Positions 23,801-35,800 of a DNA stretch of 64,000 nt are shown here, piece by piece; within the stretch, counting starts at the first letter, position 1, and every line of letters starts with the position of its first letter. The DNA is from Ahaetulla prasina. Taxonomy: Eukaryota; Chordata; Lepidosauria; Squamata; Colubridae. The notes beneath the pieces are model-generated. The model searched no databases. It saw nothing but the letters and a program-made list of their open reading frames with translations, and was not told where the DNA came from. The stretch spans positions 279,821,524 through 279,885,523 of the forward strand of contig NC_080540.1 in the NCBI RefSeq assembly GCF_028640845.1, read 5' to 3'. The position numbers and the translations under genes are program-made.

Positions 23801-26800
23801 GGAACGACACAAGGTTTATTTACAGTTGTGGCAAAGATACCTAACAAGCAATGGGTAATTTAGTTGGAAGGACCAATTCAGAATAGTATACTTTTAATAC
23901 AGATTTAAGCACTTAAATATATTATTATCCAATATTAATCTAGCGCTTATACATGGCATATGATGCATTTTAATTCAATCTATCATATTGTTTTTTATTA
24001 AGAGCACAAAGCTTTCAAAGATGCAGACTAGTATTCAATTGGAGTACTTACCTTAAATCTAAATGGATTAGACCAGAGCATCTCTCTAGTAATGTTTTAA
24101 CATCTGAAAATGGAAAATGAAATATAATCTGTCATTCATACCTACTCAATGGCATTGTCCAATATATGACCTTACAACAATGCCAGAAGATAAACTTATG
24201 ATAAACTTACAATAGTTACAACAGTTCATTTAGTGACCGAAGTTACAATGGCACCGAAAAAAGTGACATGATTGTTTTTCACTTATGACTGTTGCAGCAT
24301 CCCGCTAGTCACATGATCAAAATTCGGGCACTTGGCAACTGACACATACTTATGACAATTGCAGTGTTGCGGGATCATGTGCTCCTTTTTTGCAACCTTC
24401 TGACAAGCAAAGTCAATGGGAAGTCAGATTCCTTAGCAACCATGTTACTAAAGAACTGCAATGATTCAGTTATCTGAAGCAAGAAAGGTCATAAAATGGC
24501 TCCCTTAACAAACATAGCAACAGAAATACTAGGTTCAAGTACGGTAGTAAGTTGAGGATACAGTCCATCTCAGTAATTTTCACTGCAATGAAAGAACCAA
24601 TGCAATATTAAGCAATAAATTAATATTAAGCAATAAATATTAAGCAATAAATAATATTAAGCAATAAAAGACACAGACTTCAGAGGATAATTAGAACTGC
24701 AGAAAAAATAATTGCTACCAACCGGCCTTCCATTGAGGACCTGTATACTGCACGAATCAAGAAGAGGGCCGTGAAAATATTTACAGATCCCTCACATCCC
24801 GGACATAAACTGTTTCAACTCCTACCCTCAAAACGACGCTATAGAGCACTGCACACCAGAACAACTAGACACAAGAACAGTTTTTTCCCGAAGGCCATCA
24901 CTCTGCTAAACAAATAATTCCCTCAACACTGTCAGACTATTTACTGAATCTGCACTACTATTAATCGTTTCATAGTTCCCATCACCAATCTCTTTCCACT
25001 TATGACTGTATGACTATAACTTGTTGCTGGCAATCCTTATGATTTATATTGATATATTGACCATCAATTGTGTTGTAAATGTTGTACCTTGATGAACGTA
25101 TCTTTTCTTTTATGTACACTGAGAGCATATGCACCAAGACAAATTCCTTGTGTGTCCAATCACACTTGGCCAATAAAAATTCTATTCTATTCTATTCTAT
25201 TCTATTCTATTCTATTCTATTCTATTACCTTGCAAAACCAGGCAGATGTTGTTTAATGCCGTTAAAAGATATTGTAAAAGGATGTAAAATACTCCAAGTA
25301 AAACTGCCTTTTGCAATTGACTGATGGTGATTTTGTCAATGTGATTGAGTTCAAGTGAAATTATTATATACACAAAAAAATGGAAATCACAGCTGGTTTT
25401 TATATGCATCAAGTTTTTCCCAAGAATGTGAGAGGTTGTACTGTATTGGCACAGTATATGTGGGAATGCAAAAGTAAACCAGAGTATTTATCCTGAATGT
25501 GGTAGAAGCTGGATTAAAGCAGTATCCAAGTCTCAGCACAGGTTCGAATTTTGAAAATTTTGTTGGCTCGAGCGCTATTACCAGGCTTTCAAGGCATGTC
25601 AAACCATAGTACAAAAAGCATGTTAAAATTTCTTTACCAGGTGATTTTAAGATTTTAAGGAGAAAAACGGGTATGTAATCAAACTCCTGTTCGATTACAA
25701 TGGAATCCCTCCCCAACCCAAATTATCACAAGAGGGATGATGTAGGTTACCTGAATCCACTGTTTCAAAACAAAACTCACCTGGCATCAGGAGATTCTGC
25801 CTATATCCACTAAGGTTCAACTGCAATAGCTTGGAAGGGACATGACTGACTACAATCTTCAAATGCTCAGCTGTGAAGTCACACCAGCCTAAATTCAATT
25901 CTTTTAACCTGCGTAGAAATTGAGAAGGAATACATTCTAAAAATTATCTACCAATTATAGTATGCCTCCCAAAATCACCTCTCATGAGATACAAATGCGA
26001 TTAATACGTATCAACTGAGTTTTGAAAGCATCAAAATATCTAGAAATTGTATAAAAATACAACTGTAAAACACGTCTAATTTGAAATTCAAACATACAAT
26101 GTTAAACCTTTATTTAATTTTTTTATGCAACAAAACATTATGGCACTGAAGGCCAATTAATTCAGAACTGAAAAAGAAAAATCAATCACACAATACATTA
26201 ATTTCACTCACCGTGCTGAGCCATAGTTTAATGTAGGTTTGTTAAACCAGAATGCTGGCTTCACTAACTGCACTGAATTGTGGCTGCATCCTACGACAAC
26301 TGGGTTCAAATTAACATGCTAAACTAAATTCAAACAAATACTACAGATTAGCAAGATATGTGAACCCAGTTCTTAGGTATAAAATCTGTTGTTCTCCGTA
26401 ACAGTATTTCTTCTAGCATAACTGGGCTGTGATGGATTTTAAAATATTTTAGTTCTACTGTCCCTGAATTCTATTGTGGGGTTTTGGGAATCCTTTGACC
26501 AAGAGTGTAAGCAGCACCAGGTCTGCAGAAAAAGAAAAAATTGGCAAATATCCTAGAGCCGAGGTCCTCAAACTTGGAAGCTTTAAGACTTGTGGACTTC
26601 AACTCCCAGAATTCTGGGAGTTGAAGTCCACAAGTCTTAAAGCTGCCAAGTTTGAAGACCTCTGTCCTAGAGGAAATTCCACAGCCATCCCATTTGGTAC
26701 CATGGTGTAAAAATGATACAACTCAATCTGTGGCCTCCCTTACACATCATCCACACTTAGCTACCTGTGCCTTTCTTTTTATTCCAAAGTATTTTTTGTT

Positions 26801-29800
26801 TTGTATTTTATTTATGAGTTTCTTGCACCTGTGCACAACTCAGCGTGTGATTGCCTTGATGACCACTCAACCCCACAGCAACGTATCCCTCTAATTTGAA
26901 CTCTGGATTATTATTAAGAGTTTCCATCAACAAATCCCATTTAGAATATTTAACACTAGTGCTAAATTCAATGTAATCTCTCAAGTAAGTCATATTACCT
27001 TGGACAGCTTTTCAACAACACTTCCACCGTATCTGCAGAGAATCCAGAACATCCAGATAAGTTTAGTCGGACCAAGTTGGGGTTTTGTGCTATACTTCTA
27101 AAAAGAGAAAGAAAAGACTGGAGTGTTCAAATATTACTAAACTGATCTTGTTCGATCATAAGAAGACAGAACTGCAAGACAGTCCGAAGGTACCCAAACT
27201 ATTTCTAATGCACCAAACTAGTTATGAATTTGCTGAATATTTATTTAATGTATATACTGCTCTTCGCAAAATAAAGCAGTTCCTAGAATTAATAAAATAG
27301 AACAGCTGTTGGGAAGAAGAATGAGATTTTATCCGTGCCCTTTATATCAGTGGTCCCCAACCTCCAATGGACTGGTGGCAGCAGCAGCATAGTTGGTAGC
27401 AGTGGGGGAGGGGGCAATGGTTTTACACACACAATCTAGCTCTCGTGCATATGCAAATGAAGCTTTGTGTGCTTGCCCGTCACTTGGCAATAGGCCACGG
27501 TTCCCAATGGCCACGGACCGGAACCGCTGTGCAGACCAGGGGTTGGGGACCTCTGCTTTACATGGAAGCAGTGGCGAAGGAAACATCTAGAGAGCTGAAA
27601 TAAAATACAAATCACAAAAATAATTCTAAAAATCCTACAGCTTCAAAATCAACACCAATGTTATAAAGCAAAGGGATCAAAAAACTGAGCAAAGACTTAT
27701 ACCCTAAGCAAGGAGCGAGGGAGAAAGAAGTTATGTATTACAAGGAAACACCAAACCAGATTTAGTCTGAGTTTTTAAACATGAGGCAATTATGAAGGAT
27801 TCCCAAGATCAATTTACCATATTTTTCGGAGTATAAGATGCTCCGGACTATAACATACACCTACTTTTGGTGAGGAAAACAAGAAAAAGAAATCTGCCTC
27901 TGCCTCCCAGCAATTTTGCCTTGTTGCAGCAAACAGCAAACAGCCTGCTTTACTTTCATTTTCATTTTCAGCATAGCTTGATTAGCACAAAATTTACCTC
28001 CTTGCAGCAAGCAGCAGAGGCCCACGCAGCAATAGCAATGACAAACCCTGCAGCCTGAAACAGCTGAGAGTCAGGAGGCAGATCCAACAGACAATCAACT
28101 TGTGCTAATTAGGCTGTGCTGAAATGAGCTGTTTCTTCTTGCAAGGAGGTAAATTGCTGGGAGGCAGGGGCCAAAGGGTGGGGGCCAGTGGGTGGGCGGG
28201 GCTACATTCGGTGTATAAGACGCACCCAACTTTTCACCCCCTTTTAGGGGGTGAAAAAGGTGTGTCTTATACTCTGAAAAATACGGTAGTTAGAAGTTCA
28301 GTTACTCAACTGACTGAACCTACATGCATCTTCATGTCAATAAAAGTAATATAATTCAGGCAGGCAGACATTATCTTAAATTCTCTCGCTGAATGAAAAA
28401 GCAGAAAGTCAGGTATAAGATTGTTTTTCATTCACTGCCTTTTATGTTCTTACCTTCAAAATAAAAAGAAATGTTTAAAATATTGCTTCTTGATTAATCA
28501 GTTATTATTGATCTACTACTAAAAAGTTTATGAAGTTGATGAATGGACAGATCAATTCTACAGAGAAGGAAAAGGAAGTAATGGAGGTAGAAGAAAGGAT
28601 TCCATAAAGCTCTTTTGGCACAGGCTACAGAACAGAAGATGAGAACAGATAGTCCTTGCTTAATGACGTCCTTGTTTAATGACTGTGTGAAGTAACGGTG
28701 GACCTGAAAAAGTAATTTTATGACCTGACCTTGCGTGTCACAACAGTCCCGCAGTCATGTGATTAAGATTTGGGAGTAACTGGTAGGCATTTACAATTGC
28801 AGCATCACCCAGCTGTGTGATTGCCATTTGCACACTAGACCAGAGGTCTCCAACCTTGGCAACTTTAAGCCTGGCGGACTTCAACTCCCAGAATCCCCCA
28901 GCCAGCTTTGCAGAACAAAGGGGCTCAGGGCTTGTAGCTGCACCCCTGCTGAGATTTGGGGGGGAGGGCTGGGAGCACCCCCTTTTTTGAGATTACTCCA
29001 GGGCTGCTTAGTTTTGTTGGCTGGGGAATTCTGGGAGTTGAAGTCCGCCAGGCTTAAAGTTGCCAAGGTTAGAGACCTCTGCACTAGACAACCAGTTTCC
29101 AACAAGAGTCAATGGAGAAACCGGCAGTAAGCTCACAAGTCGTGGTCACATGATGTCCGATTTAACAACCATGTCCCTTGGTCATAAAGAGTTGGCAGTC
29201 CCAATTGAGGTTGTTAAGCAAGGACTACCTGTATGCAAAATTATTTAAATGAGCTGGGGACCATTTTATTACGGGACCGCCTGCTGTTACCTCATGCCTC
29301 CCACCGTCCCGTACGCTCTCACAGAGAGGGACTTCTCAGGGTGCCGTCCGCCAAACAATGTCGGCTTCTCTTCTCTACTCTTTGGAATGAACTTCCCCCT
29401 GGTCTACGCCAAATACCTGACCTTCGGACCTTTTGCCGCGAATTGAAAACATATTTGTTTATTCGCGCGGGGCTAACTTAAACTTTTTAAACTGTTTAGT
29501 TTTTAAATTTTAAATTCTATTTATGTTTTAAATTGGGGTTTTTAGATTTTAAATATTTTAATTTCTCGGCCAGTTGTGTAATAAGTTTCTTAATTTAGTT
29601 TTTAAATTGTATATTATGTATGTTTTTAGCCTGGCTGTACACCGCCCTGAGTCCTTCGGGAGAAGGGCGGTCTAGAAATTTAATAAATAATAATAATAAT
29701 AATAATTTCTTACATTTTTTTATCACTGATACAAAGGGGAAAGAAATCAACTAATGAGAAGGTAAACACAATACTTCCTGTGATCTACAGCTGAAGGGCA

Positions 29801-32800
29801 CAGGATCTTCAATAGTTCTGTAAATCTGCAATGCTTTTGAGCCTGCCTCTAGCATACCTCCACCTTACGTTGTTATCATTATTATTTATAATAACTAGCC
29901 CACTTCCAAACACTTTGGGAAACTTACAACATCCAAAATACAATTTAAAACAAAAACACAACAAAGCATGATAAAGCAGGGGTCCCTAACCTGTTGGCCA
30001 CGGCCCATTAGTTTATCGGTGGTTCTCCTCCTATCTCTCCGACCGGTCGCAGTCGGTGTTGACAGGGGGGCAGAGGTCGGCTCCGAGGCGCCTCACTTGT
30101 GGGGTGCCGCAGGGGTCGATCCTCTCGCCCCTTCTGTTTAACATCTACATGAAGCCGCTGGGTGAGATCATCAGTGGTTTCGGCGTGAGGTATCAGCTGT
30201 ATCGGATGACACCCAGCTGTACCTTTCACGCGGACCACCCCAACGGTTATCAAGTGCTGTCCCGTGTCTGGAGGCTGTACGGGTCTGGATGGGAGAAACA
30301 GGCTCAAGCTCAATCCCTCCAAGACAGAGTGGCTGTGGATGCGGCATCCCGGTACAGTCAGCTAAATCCGCGGCTGACCATCGGTGGCGAGTCATTGGCC
30401 CCGATGGAGGGTGCGCAACTTAGGCGCCCTCCTGACGAACGGCTGTCTTTGGAAGATCATTTGACGGCCGCTCCAGGAGAGCGTTTACCAGGTTCGCCTG
30501 GTGCGCCAGTTGCGCCCCTTTCTGGACCGAGATGCCCTGTGCACAGTCACCCACGCACTCGTGACGCCTCGCCTGGATTACTGCAATGCTCTCTACATGG
30601 GGCTCCCCTTGAAGGGCATCCGGAGGCTGCAGTTAGTCCAGAATGCGGCTCCGCGGGTGATAGAGGGAGGCCCTCGTGGCTCCCCTATAACACCCATCCT
30701 GCGAGACTGCACTGGCTACCTGTGGCCTTCCGGTGCGCTTCAAGGTTTTGGTGACCACCTTTAAAGCGCTCCATGGCATAGGACCGGGTTATCTACGGGA
30801 CCGCCTACTGCTACCGAATACCTCTCACCGACCCGTGCGCTCTCACAGAGAGGGACTCCTCAGGGTGCCGTCAGCGAGGCAATGTCGTCTGGCGGCGCCC
30901 AGGGGAAGGGCCTTCTCTGTGGGGGCTCCCACCTCTGGAATGAACTGCCGCCAGGACTTCGTCAGGTTCCGGAGCTTCGGACCTTCCGCCGCGAGCTTAA
31001 AACATACCTATTTAACTGCGCAGGACTGAGTTAGATTTTAGTTTGTGGGTTTTAACTTGGGTTTTAATTTTTTATATTTTTAATTATTAGGCTTTTGAAC
31101 AAGTTTTTTAATTGTTTTTAGATTGTATTTATTGCTTTTAAATGCCTGTAAACCGCCCTGAGTCCTTTGGGAGATAGGGCGGTATATAAATATAAACAAT
31201 AAATAAATAAATAAATAAATAAACCGTGAGGGGTCTGCAGCCAGGCCATGGAAACGGCCGGTGAGTACGCCTCCTCACTGTGTGAGTAGTGGGTAAGCAC
31301 ACACGCGTTTGAGCAAATGGAGCTCTGCGTGCGCACACGCTTGCTGGCCTATAGAAATACAATCATAGCAATCAAAACAATGAGGTTCCTCCAACACATG
31401 AACTCCGGGTCTGCGAGCCGAGCAAGGACTTTTGTCAAGGATTTGTTACAACTTTTTCTTCTTGAAGTCAGCATCAAAAAATGAACACATTTTTAATCGC
31501 TCACCTAACAATATCAGAAGAAAGTACGAGACCTTCTAAGCTGAGATTCTGCAGACTCTGGCATCTGCCAAGGATACTCACTAGATCTATAACATTTATT
31601 GTACAATTTGATAAATCCAGATGTTGCACACAAAGAGCCCTAAGAGAGAAAAGACAAGCAAGGGCGTGAAGAAAACAGTGGAATACAATTTTTAAAAAAA
31701 CCCCGCAGCACTAGCAAAATCATAGCATCATTGAATTATGTAGTTTAAAGCAGGGGTGTCAAACTCAAGGCCCGGGGGCCGGATCTGGCCCGCGGGATAC
31801 TTAAATCTAGCCCATGGGCCAGCTCTGGAAACAATGAAGGACCGGCCTGCAGTGCTTCTGGCAGTGAAAATGGAGCTTGGGAGGGCTGTGTGAGGCCTTC
31901 CCGAGCTCAATTTTCACTGGCAGAGGGCTGCAGGAGGCCGTGGCAGCTGAAAACGGAGCTCAGGAGTCCTCACTTAATGACCAGTCATTCTATGACAGTT
32001 CAAAGTTACGATGGTGACAGAATGGGTGCTTTATGGCCTGTAAAGAATCCCCCTCCCAGGTGTCATAAATGGTTGCTCCACCCTCCCTTTGTCATGTGAT
32101 TGCATATCAGGGGAGTCAGTTTTATGTTCCACAATCACATGACTTTGATCTGTGATTTCCCCCCCCCTCCCCGGTTTCCAACGAAAAAAACACCTATTCA
32201 AATGAATGGTTTCACTTAATGACCACGGGGTCCACTTAACAACCGAGGCATTTTTTTAATGACCACCACAAAAAAAATCTGAAAATTACTTCTGGTCAAT
32301 GGGTGCCCCAATTTATGACTGCAATGACTTACAACCAATAATTCTAGGCTCAATTATGGTCGTAAATTGAGGACTAGCTGTATATATGAAGGCTAGATGG
32401 TCCAAAACAAAGCATCAGTCTATAGTCGCAATGTTATTTTGTTTTGTGCCTGACCACGCCCATCACAACAGCTTTCTTTTCAGTAGACAACTCTATCAGA
32501 GTGAACATTTTTGGCTCTCAGGCAAAAAAGATTGTCTATTTACACATTGCATTGCACTGATGTCCAGTGCCAAAATCTAGGTCAGCTGAGAAAGTTTCCT
32601 AGTTCACTTGAAAATTGTTCTTTTCTTTTTGCAAAACATACAATGGCGTGTTAGTAGTCAGACAGGAATGAAACTGCAAAAATAAAGAGTATGGTCTCAG
32701 TTTGGTGCAGCGTTTACCTGCTTGTTTTAAACAAAGGTGCTCCAATGCAGGACCTTGGACAGCGGAAGGTGATCACTCCCAAGGGCAACAATTGGCCAAT

Positions 32801-35800
32801 CATTCCTGGCAAAAGATTTTTACCTGCAAGATCAAGACTTTGCCAGAGTGACTCATCAAGCCTTAAAAAAAAGGAGGGGGAGGAATTAATTTAACAGCAA
32901 TTGAAGCAAAAATATTAGCATAACTGAGGTTGTCATAAGATTATTATACAATACGCATAAAAAAATTGTAAAAATCAGCCACGATTCACTTAATCACCTT
33001 GCTTACCAATGCAAGTTCTGGTCGCAGTTGCGGTTGTAAATTGACATACTGTACATGCATATGTTTATACATATATGGGAAACAATGGTGGAAGTATTGA
33101 CACTATGAAAAGTGAACTAATATTATGTGCGTTGGGCAAAATCTGCACAGAACTTCATTTAAAAACAGAGAAAGAGCTAAAGTGATAAAACTGTTCGGAT
33201 CTTAGACGGAAAATATTACAACAACTCCGCAGCTTGCGGTTAAAATTCCATCCCAATATCATGCTATTATTTTTGAATGCGGTGTATTGTTGCCTCACGT
33301 ATGACAAGTGAAACTCCTAAGTCACTGAATTCCTACTGAAATTAACAAAGCATATCAATGCTCAATGGAAACCAATTCAGCAAACAGTGCAAAGGAAAAT
33401 GCTTTTGTATATGTACACTTTTATTTAGAAATCGACAGCCACTTACGAAAGGCGATGCCATCTCTGACAAAAGATTGTCTATTTACACATTGCATTGCAC
33501 TGATGTCCAGTGCCAAAGTATAGGTCAGCTGAGAAAGTTTCCTAGTTCACTTGAAAATTGTTCTTTTCTTTTTGCAAAACATACAACGGCGTGTTAGTAG
33601 TCAGACAGGAATGAAACTGCAAAAATAAAGGGTATGGTCTCAGTTTGGTGCAGCGTTTACCTGCTTGTTTTAAACAAAGGTGCTCCAATGCAGGACCTTG
33701 GACAGCGGAAGGTGATCACTCCCAAGGGCAACAATTGGCCAATCATTCCTGGCAAAAGATTTTTACCTGCAAGATCAAGACTTTGCCAGAGTGACTCATC
33801 AAGCCTAAAAAAAAAAAGGGGGGGGGGAGGAATTAATTTAACAGCAATTGAAGCAAGAATATTAGCATAACTGAGGTTGTCATAAGAAGATTATTATACA
33901 ATATGCATAAAAAAATTGTAAAAATCAGCCACGATTCACTTAATCACCTTGCTTACCAATGCAAGTTCTGGTCGCAGTTGCGGTTGTAAATTGACATACT
34001 GTACATGCATATGTTTATACATCTATGGGAAACAATGGTGTCAGGAAGTACTGACACTATGAAAAGTGAACTAATATTATGTGCGTTGGGCAAAATCTGC
34101 ACAGAACTTCATTTAAAAACAGAGAAAGAGCTAAAGTGATAAAACTGTTCAGATCTTAGACGGAAAATATTGCAACAACTCCGCAGCTTGCGGTTAAAAT
34201 TCCATCCCAATATCATGCTATTATTTTTGAATGCGGTGTATTGTTGCCTCACGTATGACAAGTGAAACTCCTAAGTCACTGAATTCCTACTGAAATTAAC
34301 AAAGCATATCAATGCTCAATAGAAACCAATTCAGCAAACAGTGCAAAGGAAAATGCTTTTGTATATGTACACTTTTATTTAGAAATCGACAGCCACTTAC
34401 GAAAGGCGATGCCATCTCTGACAAACCTGGGAAACTTTCAGCAAATCGATCAAGTTTAGATAGGAAAAGATTCCTAACAGCAGCTCATCTGGCAAAGTAT
34501 CCCAAGAAATACCAGTACCTTTTGGGGATGAGAGGAAAGAATGATTATGAAGGTTTAACTGAGTGTTTCTCAAGCTTGATGCTTAAAGATGTGTGGAATT
34601 CCACATTCTGGAATGGAATTCTGAAAGTTGAAATCCACACGTTGAAGCGGCCAAGATTGAGAATTGCTTTAACTGGTCCACTGGCTGATAACCAAATTTT
34701 TTCAGCATCTTTTGCACTTGGAAAGCCAGCTGGACGTCTCCAACTCATGAAGAACACTGTATTTCTTCCTTTCAGCAAAGTATTTACCTGGCACATAATT
34801 ATCTGAGGTTGTGTGGGTCATTCTACTATTAAAAAAGATGGCTAAGAAATTTGAACCACCATTAATGATGCCCATTTCTGTCTTAACGGATTTCACAAAA
34901 CAATAATAAGAAGCTCACTAGATTGTTGGTGTCCTGACTGGATGAGATATAGGAGGGAAGTGAAAAAGGAATAATCTGTTCACAACTAGGGAGATACACC
35001 TGATGGGACCCAGAAGAAGGGTCTTCTCCATGGTGGCGCCCTCTCTCTGGAACAGTGGTTCTCAACCTTTATAGTGCTGTGACCCCTTTAATACAATTCC
35101 CCACGATGTGACGACCCCAACCATAAAATGCGCTTCAGCAGCCGCAGAAGGGGAAAAAAAGCAGCAAACTGTTTTTTTTAATTTATCGCGCCTGAAGTCG
35201 TATTGGCTAGCGATCTGAACTGCTTGCGATTGCCTTCAGGATGGAGACATTAAAGCGGAGACTCCTCCCCTATTAAGTTTATCGCCCCTGAAGCCAGATT
35301 AGGCTAGCGATTGGGAGTGATTGCAACTGGCTTGAGAGGGAGACATCAGAGCAAAGATTTCTCTCTTTTTTAATTCATCGCGCCTGAAGCCGAATTCGGC
35401 TAGCGATTTGAAGAGCCTGCAGCTGGCTTGTGGAGTCAACCATTGGAGCGCGATTCTTCGACTTGCAAGTATACTTCCCATATTTCCGATGGTCTTAGGC
35501 GACCCCTGGCAAATCGTCATTTGCCCAACGGGGTCGCGACCCACAGGTTGAGAACCGCTGCTCTGGAACATCATTCCCACAGAGATTAGAATGGCTCTCA
35601 CTCTTTTGGAAGGCCCTGAACACGTGGTTCTGCCAGTGGGCCTGAGGAACCCAGAACGGGATGGAGCCCATTAAATAGCTCGTATGGTGTGCTGTCACCG
35701 GGGCAGGGGGTTATTTTATTTCATTATATATGATTCTCTCTTTTATTAGTTTTATTGTTTTTTATATTATGTTTTCATATGCTTGTAAGCCACCTTGAGT

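Larger units (their letters stand above)
32528..34424 (-). repeat. Direct tandem duplication (943 + 954 bp) containing a SKP2 exon
   Basis: Copy A is 32528-33470 and copy B is 33471-34424. They differ by roughly a dozen substitutions plus several small indels (for example the poly-A/poly-G run near 32865 versus 33808, and 3-nt and 4-nt insertions in copy B), about 98% identity. Each copy carries one full 144-nt SKP2 exon, and the high-coordinate end of copy A carries only the 3' stub (about 24 nt) of the F-box exon. The junction shares about 3 bp of A-rich sequence. Confidence 0.95.

Noticed and set aside
29060..29248. Short frames spanning MITE ends
   Set aside because: Entirely within hAT and Tigger-like elements.
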